DNA of 64,000 bases from G965227875 sp965227875 (lineage in GTDB: Bacteria; Pseudomonadota; Alphaproteobacteria; Rhizobiales; JAJFHC01), in assembly GCA_965227875.1 (NCBI GenBank), contig OZ245783.1, positions 2,480,001 to 2,544,000 on the forward strand, written 5' to 3'. The first letter of the stretch is position 1. The number at the start of each line of letters is the position of its first letter. The translations under genes were made by a program, and so were the position numbers. The notes below the pieces were generated by a model. It did no database searches, was not told the DNA's origin, and saw nothing but the letters and a program-made list of their open reading frames with translations. This document shows positions 42,351 to 51,287 of this stretch, one piece after another.

Positions 42351-42935
42351 TCAGAACGGCTCGTTGCGGAACGAGGCGCTGGCGGCGAGCAGGCGGCGGC
42401 CGCCGGGCATGTTCGAAAGACCCGTGATGCCTTCCGGAATCGGCAGGTCGAAGGCGTAGAACGCGCGGAACACGACCACTTCGCTGCCGGCACCGGGACT
42501 GAACGTCGTCGATTCGTTGAGTTCGCCGTCAGGCTGCAGGGGATCGGGAACGTTGATGTCCTGGAAGCTCGGGAAGTTGCGCACGTCGACCACGAGGCCG
42601 TTGTCGCAATCGATGAACGCATAGACGTTGCTGCAGATGAGCTCGCGAATGTCCGCTTCGGTCATCCCGCCACCCTGGACCTGGCCGGTCCGCACCATTC
42701 GCGCCGCCTCGGCCACGCCGGTTTCCATCATCGACTGGGCGAAATAGATGACGGTCACCTGGAATATGCCCATGAGCAACGCGAAGAAGGGCGCTGCGAC
42801 AATGCCGAACTCGATCGCCGCCACGCCGTCCCGATCTCGACGGAAGCGTCGCAGCAGACGCGCCAGCCGGGTTCTCTTCCGGTGCGTAGAGCGTGCCGGT
42901 TTCCGTGTGTCCGGCAAACATGTGAGGGATCTCAT
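42351..42935 (-). CDS. TadE/TadF-like minor pseudopilin
   Basis: 194 residues from the ATG preceded by AGGAAGG. Arg-rich N-terminus (RKRTRLARLLRRFRRDRDG) then VAAIEFGIVAAPFFALLMGIF, the TadE-like membrane segment with the conserved Glu. The periplasmic part carries two cysteines (ICSNVYAFIDCD) that could form a disulphide. It is first of a two-gene minus-strand operon, divergent from the vWA genes over an AT-rich 284-bp promoter region (42936-43219). Confidence 0.8.
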   Translation of the reverse strand: MRSLTCLPDTRKPARSTHRKRTRLARLLRRFRRDRDGVAAIEFGIVAAPFFALLMGIFQVTVIYFAQSMMETGVAEAARMVRTGQVQGGGMTEADIRELICSNVYAFIDCDNGLVVDVRNFPSFQDINVPDPLQPDGELNESTTFSPGAGSEVVVFRAFYAFDLPIPEGITGLSNMPGGRRLLAASASFRNEPF

Positions 42936-43219
42936 GACACCTTCCTGAAACATATCTCGTGTTTTGCCAAACGATAGTCAGGAAGGTATTACAATTGAGT
43001 TTATGCGTGTATAGCCCAAGTAAAATCAAGGTTAAGCGGACGTAAATCAAAACCCAAAAAATTGCCCTAAATGTTCATCTATCGATAACTCTCATTTTTT
43101 CGAGAAATTTAACATGTTCGGCGCATGATGCCTGACAACAAGAAAGCCGAATGGTGAATTCCGTCGCCCATCGACAGACGTCGGAGGGCCTTCGGACATG
43201 ACAGGTTGGGTCGAACGCG

Positions 43220-44848
43220 ATGCTGAAGACAGTCACCGGGTTTATTGCGCGATTTCTGAAGGACAGGCGGGCCAATGTGGCCATGACCTTCGGGCTTCTG
43301 GCCGTGCCGATGATCGGCGCGGCGGGTCTCGGGATCGACATGTCCCGGGGGTTCATGACCAAGCAGCGCATCAGTCATGCCATCGATGCGGCCGCGCTCG
43401 CCGTCGCGCGGGCGGGCAACCTTCCCCAGGAAGAACTTCAGGAACTCGCCCAGAACTACTTTAACGCCAACTATGACAACGAAGTCGGCGGCGGCGCGCC
43501 CTCCATCCAGCTTTCGATCGAAGGACAGACGGTCCGGATCACGGCAGAGAAAGAGGTCCCGACCACGCTCATGGGCGCGATCGGCATCGACTCGATGAGC
43601 GTCGGTGCTGCCACGGAGGTGACCAAGCAGGTGTCCGGTGTCGAGGTCGTCATGGTGCTCGACAATACCGGGTCCATGCGCTCCAACGGCAAGATCGACG
43701 CGCTCAAGGAAGCCGCCCGCGACCTCGTCAACGTGCTGCACGGCGAGGATGGCGACAATCCGCATGTGAAGATCGGGCTGGTCCCGTTCTCGGCGGCCGT
43801 GAATGTCGGCACCCAGTACGAGGACGAGTTCTGGATCGACACCGAAGGCCGTTCCAGCTTGAACGGCCAGCATTTCTCCGACGGCAAGCATGCTTCTCAG
43901 ATGTACGCCGCGCTCAGCAACAAGGACTGGAACGGTTGCGTCGAGGCCCGTCCCAACCCGCTCGACGTCAATGACACCGTTCCCACACTTGCCGACGGCG
44001 ACACGCTGTGGGTCCCTTATTTCGCGCCGGACGAGCCGGATGACGACATCGCGCGTTTGCTTGGCGTGTCCTACACCAACAATTATCTGGAAGATAACCC
44101 GCAGCAGGCCGAAGGACGCGGACGGGGTCAGAACCGGGGTCGCGGACATGCCTATGGTCGAGGTCGCGGAGGAGACGATGATGATGATGACGACGATCGT
44201 CGTCGCGGAAACTCCTTGCCGGACACCCACGAAGCCCACCAGCAGAATGCGGCCAAATACGAAAACGCGACCGCATCGGGCGACGGGCCGCATTTCAACT
44301 GCGACATCACGCCTCTGACACCCCTGACGGGCAACCGGGAAACGGTCCTTGACGCCATCAACGCGATGCGGACCGACGGCAGCACCAACATTCCCTTCGG
44401 CATGGTCTGGGGCTGGCGTGTGCTCTCCCCGGAACTGCCGTTTACCGAAGGCGTGGCCTACGACCATCCGGCGACGCGCAAGGTTGTGATCCTGCTGACC
44501 GACGGCGAGAACTCCATCGGCAGCCTCTCGAACCCGAACCGGTCCTACTACAACGCCCACGGCTACGTGAACGACAGCAGGCTCGGAACGCGCAATGCCA
44601 ATCAGGCCCATGACGTCCTCGACGATCGGCTCGAGGCGGTCTGCGGCAACATCAAGAGTGTGAGCCCGGACCGCCCGGTGCTCGTCTACACGATCACCTT
44701 CCAGGTCAACAGCCGAAGCACGCGGCGCATGATGGAGCGCTGCGCGTCGCAACCCGAGATGTATTTCGACTCCCCGTCGAACGCGGAACTCAAGCGAAAC
44801 TTCGAAGCGATTGCGGGTCAGCTCAGCAATCTCAGGATCAGCCGGTAA
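43220..44848 (+). CDS. TadG-like von Willebrand factor A protein 1
   Basis: 542 residues. N-terminal TadG-type membrane segment (ANVAMTFGLLAVPMIGAAGLGIDMSR), a pilus-associated region, then a vWA domain with MIDAS start VVMVLDNTGSM near residue 147 and later VVILLTDGEN. Between about 293 and 330 lies an insert absent from the two paralogues: an Arg/Gly repeat (GRGRGQNRGRGHAYGRGRGG) followed by eight aspartates. The C-terminus (PSNAELKRNFEAIAGQLSNLRISR) is shared. TadG proteins anchor or tip the pilus in the periplasm. First of three tandem copies. Confidence 0.85.
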   Translation: MLKTVTGFIARFLKDRRANVAMTFGLLAVPMIGAAGLGIDMSRGFMTKQRISHAIDAAALAVARAGNLPQEELQELAQNYFNANYDNEVGGGAPSIQLSIEGQTVRITAEKEVPTTLMGAIGIDSMSVGAATEVTKQVSGVEVVMVLDNTGSMRSNGKIDALKEAARDLVNVLHGEDGDNPHVKIGLVPFSAAVNVGTQYEDEFWIDTEGRSSLNGQHFSDGKHASQMYAALSNKDWNGCVEARPNPLDVNDTVPTLADGDTLWVPYFAPDEPDDDIARLLGVSYTNNYLEDNPQQAEGRGRGQNRGRGHAYGRGRGGDDDDDDDDRRRGNSLPDTHEAHQQNAAKYENATASGDGPHFNCDITPLTPLTGNRETVLDAINAMRTDGSTNIPFGMVWGWRVLSPELPFTEGVAYDHPATRKVVILLTDGENSIGSLSNPNRSYYNAHGYVNDSRLGTRNANQAHDVLDDRLEAVCGNIKSVSPDRPVLVYTITFQVNSRSTRRMMERCASQPEMYFDSPSNAELKRNFEAIAGQLSNLRISR

Positions 44849-44904
44849 GACCGTCGCCGGGGCAGTGCCCCGGCGCCACCAATTATCAAGCACAGGAAGA
44901 AGAC

Positions 44905-46443
44905 ATGTTGAAATCGATGCGCCGCATGACCGGAAAAATCTGGAAGCTCGGCCGTGACAGGCGCGGAAACGTCAGCATGATATTCGGCCTCGCGGTCGTG
45001 CCGCTCGTTGCCGCCGCCGGTGTCGGCATCGACCTGTCCCGCGGATTCATGGTCAAGCAGCGTCTCGCGCATGCGCTCGATGCGGCCGCCCTCGCAGTCG
45101 GGCGGGCGACGGACAAATCGGAGTCCGAGCTGGAGGCGGTGGCTCAGGCATACTTCAATGCCAATTACCCGGCCTCTGAACTCGGTGTGCCCGGGAGCCT
45201 CTCCATGACCGTGACGGACGGCATGGTGTCCATGTCCGCCTCGGCCCATGTCGACACCGCGATCATGAACATCGTCGGTTACGACCAGATCGACGTCTCG
45301 GCTGTGACGGAGGTGACGCGCAAGGTGACCGGTCTCGACGTCGTCTTCGTGCTCGACAACACCGGGTCCATGGGAAGCAACGGCAAGCTGAGCGCCTTGA
45401 AGACCGCGGCGACCGATCTCGTCGACATCCTCTTCGGGGGTGACGAGACGTCCGAGGACCTGCGTGTCGGCCTCGTGCCCTTCGCCGCGGCCGTGAATGT
45501 CGGCAGCCAGTATGCCAACGCCGACTGGATGGACACCAAGGGCAAGTCCAGCGTGCATGGCCTCAACTTCAACTACGGCAAGGGCAACATGAACGCCTTC
45601 CACATGTACGACAAGCTCACGAACAAGAGCTGGAACGGCTGTGTCGAAGCGCGGCCCCATCCGTATGATGTCCAGGACACCGCGCCGGACGCGTCTGACG
45701 CCGACACGCTCTTCGTGCCCTACTTCGCGCCGGACGAGCCCGACATCGGCTATTACTACGGCTACTACTACCCCAACAGCTATCTCTACGATAATCCCAA
45801 GGGCAACTGGTCACTTGAAAAACGCCAGGCCAACCCGGGGAAATATGCCAACAAGTGGGTCAACAGCGCAGGGCCGCACTACAATTGCGCGACCCCGGCC
45901 ATTACGCCGCTGACCGGCACCAAACAGACCGTGCTCGATGCCATCGACGACATGATCGCGTCCGGCACCACGAACATTCCCTTCGGCCTGGCCTGGGGCT
46001 GGCGGGTGATCTCGCCTGGCGCACCGTTTACGCAGGGCGCCGAGTATGACGACGAGAAGTTCCGCAAGGTCGTCATTCTGCTGACCGATGGCGAGAACTA
46101 CATCGGCAGCTACAACAACCACAACAAGAGCCAGTACAACGCCTATGGATACGTGAAGGACGGCCGCCTCGGCACAACCTACAGTGCCAACAGCGCGCTC
46201 GACGAGCTCAACGATCGCACGGCGGAAGTCTGTGAGAACATCAAGAATGCCTCCACCGATCCCGAGCGCCCGATCATGGTCTACACGATCACGTTCCAGC
46301 TCTACGACCACGACATCAAGACGCTCATGCGCAATTGCGCCTCGGATCCGGAAAAATATTTCGACTCTCCGTCGAATTCTCAGCTCAAGGCCAATTTCAA
46401 GCTGATCGCCGGTGAACTGAGTCAGCTCCGGATCTCCAAGTAG
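44905..46443 (+). CDS. TadG-like von Willebrand factor A protein 2
   Basis: 512 residues. Same plan as its neighbours: membrane segment NVSMIFGLAVVPLVAAAGVGIDLSRG, MIDAS VVFVLDNTGSMGSNGK near residue 149, VVILLTDGENYIG, and the C-terminal FKLIAGELSQLRISK. In place of the RG/Asp insert of copy 1 it has a short Tyr-rich loop (GYYYGYYYPN). 57 bases after copy 1 with AGGAAG before the ATG, so probably in the same message. High similarity to copy 3 indicates recent duplication. Confidence 0.85.
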   Translation: MLKSMRRMTGKIWKLGRDRRGNVSMIFGLAVVPLVAAAGVGIDLSRGFMVKQRLAHALDAAALAVGRATDKSESELEAVAQAYFNANYPASELGVPGSLSMTVTDGMVSMSASAHVDTAIMNIVGYDQIDVSAVTEVTRKVTGLDVVFVLDNTGSMGSNGKLSALKTAATDLVDILFGGDETSEDLRVGLVPFAAAVNVGSQYANADWMDTKGKSSVHGLNFNYGKGNMNAFHMYDKLTNKSWNGCVEARPHPYDVQDTAPDASDADTLFVPYFAPDEPDIGYYYGYYYPNSYLYDNPKGNWSLEKRQANPGKYANKWVNSAGPHYNCATPAITPLTGTKQTVLDAIDDMIASGTTNIPFGLAWGWRVISPGAPFTQGAEYDDEKFRKVVILLTDGENYIGSYNNHNKSQYNAYGYVKDGRLGTTYSANSALDELNDRTAEVCENIKNASTDPERPIMVYTITFQLYDHDIKTLMRNCASDPEKYFDSPSNSQLKANFKLIAGELSQLRISK

Positions 46444-46636
46444 TTTTCGACACTTGCAGCCGGCGGTGAGAATTGAGTCTTGATATATGCAAATTTTAGG
46501 GTCTGGTTAAGGAGTTGATTGACCGCGTTTGTTGCCGAAACTTTCACGAGTGACGCCTATCGTGCATTCATGACCTTGGGGATATCGGGGTTGGGGTTGA
46601 TGCTGTCGCGTTTCTCTGCGGAAGGAATTAACGGCA

Positions 46637-48208
46637 ATGATCCAGGCTCTACTGACCGGCGTCGTGCGGACACGCGCCAAGCTCGATCGTTTCACTGGTT
46701 CCCTCGTCCGGGCACTCTTTCGCTTCACCTACCGGACATCCGGCAATGTCGGGATGACGTTCGGCCTGGTGGTCATTCCTCTGGTTGCCGCCGCCGGCAC
46801 CGGTATCGACCTTTCCCGCGGCTTCATGGTGCAGCAGAGACTAAGCCACGCGATCGATGCGGCGGCTCTCGCGGTGGGCGGCGCGACCAACAAGAGTGAA
46901 GAAGAACTCACCGCCCTCGCCCAGGCCTACTTCAATGCGAACTACCCCGCCTCCGAACTTGGCGTGCCGGGAACCCTGGGCGTGACCATCGAGGGCAACG
47001 TGATCTCCATCTCCGCCCAGGCCCATCTCGACACCGCCGTGATGGGGGTCATGGGGTACGACGTCCTCAACGTCTCCGCCAATACCGAGGTGACCCGCAA
47101 GATCACGGGCCTCGAAGTCGTCATGGTGCTGGACAACACCGGGTCGATGGGAAGTTACGGCAAGCTGTCCGCCCTGAAAACGGCTGCGAACGACCTCGTC
47201 GACATCCTGTTCGGCGAGGACGAGACCTCCGACACCGTGAAGGTGGGGCTCGTGCCTTTCGCCGCTGCCGTCAACGTGGGCACCGGAAACCTGAATTCGG
47301 GCTGGATCGACACCACGGGCGCCTCGAGCGTCAACGGCCTGAACTTCCATGACGGCGAACACGCCCTCCAGGTCTTCGACATGATCTCCAACAAGAGCTG
47401 GAACGGTTGCGTGGAGGCCCGTCCGCATCCCCACGACGTCCAGGACACCGCACCTGTCTCGACCGACGGCGATACGCTCTGGGTGCCCTATTTCTCGCCG
47501 GACGAGCCGGATGTGGGCTACTATTACGGCTACTATTATCCCAACAACTACATCAACGATAACGCCTACAGCAGCTGGAGCCTCCAGAAGCGCCAGGCAA
47601 AAACCGGGAAGTACAACAGCTACATCTATTATTCCGGACCGCACAGCAATTGCTCGACCCAGCCGATCACGCCGCTCACCGGCGTCAAGGCGACCGTCGT
47701 CGACGCCATCGACGACATGAACGCCACCGGCACGACCAACATTCCCTTCGGCATGGCCTGGGGCTGGCGCGTGATCTCGCCGGGTGCGCCGTTCACCGAA
47801 GGGACGTCCTACTCCGACGACAAGTTCAAGAAGGTGATCATCCTGCTCACCGATGGCGAGAACTACATCGGCGGTTATTCGAACCACAACAAGAGCCAGT
47901 ACAACGCCTATGGCTACGTCAAGGACGGACGGCTCGGCACCACGTCGAGTGCCAACAGTGCACTCAACGAGATGAACGACCGGACCGCCGAGGTCTGCGA
48001 GAACATCAAGGATGCCTCGACCGACCCGGACCGCCCGGTCATCGTCTACACGATCACCTTCCAGCTCTACGACAACGACATCAAGGACCTGATGCGCAAT
48101 TGCGCGTCGAGCCCGGAGAAATATTTCGACTCGCCCTCGAACGCCGTTCTCAAACAGCACTTCCAGCAGATCGGCGCGGAACTGAGCGAATTGCGCATCA
48201 GCCGGTAG
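46637..48208 (+). CDS. TadG-like von Willebrand factor A protein 3
   Basis: 523 residues, closest to copy 2: the two share DVQDTAP, PDEPDVGYYYGYYYPN and nearly all of the MIDAS half (LEVVMVLDNTGSMGSYGK). The N-terminus is longer by about 12 residues (MIQALLTGVVRTRAKLDR). Separated from copy 2 by 193 bases of AT-richer sequence, which may hold its own promoter; GGAAGGA lies 10 bases before the ATG. A strong hairpin follows. Confidence 0.85.
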   Translation: MIQALLTGVVRTRAKLDRFTGSLVRALFRFTYRTSGNVGMTFGLVVIPLVAAAGTGIDLSRGFMVQQRLSHAIDAAALAVGGATNKSEEELTALAQAYFNANYPASELGVPGTLGVTIEGNVISISAQAHLDTAVMGVMGYDVLNVSANTEVTRKITGLEVVMVLDNTGSMGSYGKLSALKTAANDLVDILFGEDETSDTVKVGLVPFAAAVNVGTGNLNSGWIDTTGASSVNGLNFHDGEHALQVFDMISNKSWNGCVEARPHPHDVQDTAPVSTDGDTLWVPYFSPDEPDVGYYYGYYYPNNYINDNAYSSWSLQKRQAKTGKYNSYIYYSGPHSNCSTQPITPLTGVKATVVDAIDDMNATGTTNIPFGMAWGWRVISPGAPFTEGTSYSDDKFKKVIILLTDGENYIGGYSNHNKSQYNAYGYVKDGRLGTTSSANSALNEMNDRTAEVCENIKDASTDPDRPVIVYTITFQLYDNDIKDLMRNCASSPEKYFDSPSNAVLKQHFQQIGAELSELRISR

Positions 48209-48239
48209 GCCCGGGCTCAAGCAGTCCGGCCCATGCAAG

Positions 48240-48275
48240 AACGCCCCGGGATGCCGTCTGGCACTCCGGGGCGTT
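48240..48275. terminator. Hairpin terminator after vWA trio
   Basis: A perfect 10-base-pair stem (AACGCCCCGG at 48240-48249 with 48266-48275) containing an inner TGCC/GGCA stem. It lies between the third vWA gene and the convergent CpaC-N gene; followed by CCGATTCC rather than a T-run. Confidence 0.7.
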
Positions 48276-48309
48276 CCGATTCCGGTCCGTAACGATGTGT
48301 AAGGCGGTT

Positions 48310-48801
48310 CTACTCCGCGCTGGCCGCGGCGTCCACGTTGCCCTGGGCCATGCCCGCCTTGCCGTTCATCTGTTTCTGCAGGTCGTTGAAGACGCCCGGC
48401 GTGTCGCCCACGCTCAGCGTGTGATCGCAATAGGGCGCGCAATTGTAGGAGGTCCGGCCGGCGCCGCGGAAGAGCGTCAGCTTGCGGTTGCCCGAATTGC
48501 GGACATGAATGCTGACATTGTCAATCTCGCTGCCCTTGCGATCGAGCGCAATGATGTTGGTGTTGCCGGGGTTCTTGCCGGTGACGATCAGCATAGAGCC
48601 GCTCTGGACGTTGACATCCGCCATCGAGGGATTGCCGACGATGATGGTCGCCGCCGCGGCGTGAAGCCGGAAGATCGACGCTTCGTCCACATTGACGATC
48701 AGGTCGGCGGCCGTCGCGGGGAGGGCGGCGAGCATGCACACCGCAACGCCTGCTGCGGCGCCCGTGGCCCTGAGTCTGGAGAACGCGGATCTGATCGGCA
48801 T
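48310..48801 (-). CDS. Stand-alone pilus/secretin N-domain protein (CpaC N-terminus-like)
   Basis: 163 residues with a signal peptide (GVAVCMLAALPATA). The mature part matches the N0/N-domain of CpaC-type secretins: IVNVDEASIFRLHAAAATIIVGNPSMADVNVQSGSMLIVTGKNPG, then two disulphide-like cysteines (SYNCAPYCD). No secretin channel follows, so this is a separate periplasmic protein, possibly a plug, pilotin-like accessory or inhibitor of the full CpaC at 51288. Divergent from the flp pilin over a 614-bp AT-rich gap. Confidence 0.8.
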   Translation of the reverse strand: MPIRSAFSRLRATGAAAGVAVCMLAALPATAADLIVNVDEASIFRLHAAAATIIVGNPSMADVNVQSGSMLIVTGKNPGNTNIIALDRKGSEIDNVSIHVRNSGNRKLTLFRGAGRTSYNCAPYCDHTLSVGDTPGVFNDLQKQMNGKAGMAQGNVDAAASAE

Positions 48802-49415
48802 GGTCGGCCTCGCTTACGCAAATGAAAACCCGGAAATTTCGATCATTAAGCGTGAGAATGGTGAATGAACGGTTACGGATGCCCCGTACGCCTGCGCCCG
48901 ACGCCCTCCTGGGGTTCCCGGCCCGGCCGAAAAATCAGAAAGATCAGGGGGAAGCGATTTTTTTTCCGCCATTCCGGTCATGATTGGCACCCGCCGGTTC
49001 GGTGCCAGACGGCTATCGTTCCGGTATCTCCATGATGCTCGCCGCGGTTCGCTTCGACAGTGTCGTAAAGCGTGTGTATAAAATCGAACATTAAAGCAAA
49101 ACATCCAAAAATGACGGCAGAAAATATCTTTATACGCAAAAATACAAATCATATTCCGTGGAATTATCGAATGCATAACAAATATACGTTCAAAAGATAG
49201 GAATATGACTTGAGAATTTAACCAATTTGCTCAAAATAAGTATGGTTAATCACTGTTAATCGAAAAATTAATATCGTTTAACTATAGATTTTTGGCCGCG
49301 TTAACTTGATCGTAAGACCCCACACGTAGATTGGCATCAGTTCAGAACTGCAGACGGCCGGACGGCTCGCAGTCGGAACTGGTGCTGTCAAAACTGTGTA
49401 CCTAGGAGACATAAA
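48802..49415. promoter_or_regulatory. Long AT-rich control region upstream of flp
   Basis: No gene is present. Base composition drops sharply to about 60-70% AT between 49060 and 49300, unlike the rest of the window. Six TTAA tetramers occur within about 90 bases (49218, 49246, 49256, 49268, 49278, 49301), including a direct repeat GTTAATC at 49245 and 49255. TTAA half-sites about one helical turn apart resemble CtrA binding regions (consensus TTAA-N7-TTAA), and flp/pilA genes in alphaproteobacteria are CtrA-controlled, but the spacing here is 10-12, not exactly 11. A 13-bp palindrome CAGTTC-A-GAACTG lies at 49338-49350. Confidence 0.5.
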
Positions 49416-49580
49416 ATGAAAAAGCTTTTCGAACGTTTCGCAAATGACGAGTCTGGTGCAACGGCCATCGAATACGGCCTCATCGCCGCCGGCATCTCCG
49501 TCGCGATCGTCACCGTTGTCGGAAGCATCGGCGGAAGCCTGAGCTCGACCTTCGGTGAAGTTGACACGGGCCTGCAATAA
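49416..49580 (+). CDS. flp: Flp-type major pilin
   Basis: 54 residues. Prepilin leader MKKLFERFANDESG, cleavage after Gly14, then ATAIEYGLIAAGISVAIVTVV: the Flp motif with conserved Glu and Tyr and a single hydrophobic helix, ending with a short polar tail. It is processed by CpaA and polymerised by CpaF into the bundle-forming adhesive pilus. AGGAG lies 7 bases before the ATG. Its own terminator follows, so it is transcribed alone and strongly. Confidence 0.95.
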   Translation: MKKLFERFANDESGATAIEYGLIAAGISVAIVTVVGSIGGSLSSTFGEVDTGLQ

Positions 49581-49654
49581 GATAGCAGACCGTTACTCCC
49601 GGGTTGTCCTGGTTTAGTCCGGCCAATCAGGGAGGCGTCAAAAAGAAAAAGAAG

Positions 49655-49693
49655 ACCGCCGGTTGTCGCCAGACAGCCGGCGGTTCAATTTTT
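49655..49693 (+). terminator. Strong intrinsic terminator after flp
   Basis: A 13-base-pair stem (49655-49667 with 49672-49684; one G-T pair) and 4-base loop, followed by TCAATTTTT. It would separate the pilin transcript from cpaA onward. Confidence 0.88.
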
Positions 49694-49819
49694 GGGGCCG
49701 ACAGTCCCGCCCAAATTTTTCCTTGTCTCTTTACGCCGACTTTACTTCGCCGCGCTAAGACTCGAACCAGAAAGCCGGCGGCCCGTCGAAGGGACAACAG
49801 CCGGCCGCGAGGTCCGCAG

Positions 49820-50320
49820 ATGTTCGAGCTTCTTGTCTTACTGGTCTTCCCCTGGGCGATGACCTACGCCGCGGCGAGCGATCTCCTTTCCATGACGATC
49901 TCCAACCGGGTTTCCCTGGCGCTCGTGGCCGGTTTCGCCGTCATGGCGGTCTGGGCCGGGCTCGACATCAAGACGATCGGCCTTCACCTGTCCGCCGGCG
50001 GCGCCATGCTGGTCGTCGCGTTCACGATGTTCGCGCTCGGCTGGATCGGCGGCGGAGACGCCAAGCTTTTCGCAGCCACCGCCCTGTGGCTCGGCTGGAC
50101 CCATCTGCTGGAATATGTCGTCGCCGTCGGAATCTGGGGCGGTCTTCTGACCCTGGCCTTCATTCTCGTCCGGCGCCAGCCGCTTCCCGAGTTCGCCATC
50201 AGGCAATCCTGGGTTGCGCGCCTGCATGACAGTCACGGCGGCATCCCCTACGGCATCGCGCTCGCCGCCGCGGGCCTCATGGTCTACCCGCACACCGGAT
50301 GGATGACGTCCCTGCTCTGA
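49820..50320 (+). CDS. cpaA: Prepilin peptidase CpaA/TadV
   Basis: 166 residues, the short A24B form lacking the methylase domain. Two catalytic aspartates lie in SDLLSMTISNR (near residue 21) and in GGGDAKLFA (GxGD motif near residue 76); six or so membrane helices. It cleaves Flp and TadE-like leaders. ATG at 49820 chosen since the helical start FELLVLLVFPWAMTY matches family. No clear SD. It begins the main tad operon. Confidence 0.92.
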   Translation: MFELLVLLVFPWAMTYAAASDLLSMTISNRVSLALVAGFAVMAVWAGLDIKTIGLHLSAGGAMLVVAFTMFALGWIGGGDAKLFAATALWLGWTHLLEYVVAVGIWGGLLTLAFILVRRQPLPEFAIRQSWVARLHDSHGGIPYGIALAAAGLMVYPHTGWMTSLL

Positions 50321-50467
50321 AAACGCGACGCCCGCGGGTGCCGTCGCCGCATGGCCACGGAATCGACATGCTTGCGGCACGGTTAACCATAATTTGACCA
50401 TTCCCGGCTCAAATAGCCCTGGCTGCGTTGGTTTGGCGCGTAACTCATTGTTGTCAGGGTATCTGTC

Positions 50468-51280
50468 ATGAAGCTTATCCGTATTGCACTTGTGGCCGTC
50501 GCACTCGTCGCGGCTGTCGGGGCGGCGTTGCTCGCACGGGGTTTCATGGGCGATGACAAGAAGCAGGTCGTCGTCGACAAGGGTCCCGACCTCGATACCG
50601 TCGAAGTCCTCGTCGCCTCGCGGGAAATGAAGGTCGGACAGAAGGTCAGCGCCAGCATGCTCAAGTGGCATCCGTGGCCGAAGGCGGCTCTCTCGCCCGA
50701 TTACATCATCAAGGAAACCAATCCAAAGGCCCTGAAGAGCTACACGAACGCGACCGCCCGCTCGCCGCTCGTGGCCAACGAACCCGTGCTCGCCGACAAG
50801 CTGGTGAAGTCCGGCGACGGCGGTTTCATGGCCGCCGTGCTGCCCAAGGGCCTGCGCGCGATCAGCGTGAAGATCTCTCCCGAGACCGGCGCCGGCGGCT
50901 TCATCCTGCCCAATGACCGGGTCGACGTGATCCTCACGCGCAGGCAGCGCTCGAAGCGCTCCGGAGAAGATCACGTGAGCGAAACGATCCTGACCAATGT
51001 TCGGGTTCTTGCGATCGACCAGGCGCTCAAGGGCAAGAAGGAAGGCAAGGACGGGCAGGTGGCGATCGGCAAGACCGCCACGCTCGCCCTGCGCGGCCAC
51101 CAGGCCGAACAGCTCGCGCTCGCCGAGGCCAGCGGCGACATCTCTCTCGCCCTGCGGAGCATGGAAGATTCCGATCCCTCCGGCGAGACCGAAGACGACA
51201 TGGAAGATTTCGCCCGCCGCAGCGGATCGATCACGGTTCTGCGCTACGGCATCCCCTCGCAAGTCAGCGCCAGGCAGTAG
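50468..51280 (+). CDS. cpaB: CpaB pilus assembly protein
   Basis: 270 residues. N-terminal membrane anchor (ALVAVALVAAVGAALLARGF), then an SAF/antifreeze-like domain (EVLVASREMKVGQKVSASMLKWHPWPKAAL) and the RcpC/CpaB region (LPKGLRAISVKISPETGAGGFILPNDRVDVILTRR). CpaB bridges inner membrane and secretin in the tad apparatus. Followed by cpaC with 7 bases between. Confidence 0.92.
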   Translation: MKLIRIALVAVALVAAVGAALLARGFMGDDKKQVVVDKGPDLDTVEVLVASREMKVGQKVSASMLKWHPWPKAALSPDYIIKETNPKALKSYTNATARSPLVANEPVLADKLVKSGDGGFMAAVLPKGLRAISVKISPETGAGGFILPNDRVDVILTRRQRSKRSGEDHVSETILTNVRVLAIDQALKGKKEGKDGQVAIGKTATLALRGHQAEQLALAEASGDISLALRSMEDSDPSGETEDDMEDFARRSGSITVLRYGIPSQVSARQ

Positions 51281-51287
51281 GAAAAGC

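Noticed and set aside
48979..49020. Sigma-54 promoter upstream of flp (TGGCAC near 48986)
   Set aside because: The GC half of the -12 element is not at the required spacing.
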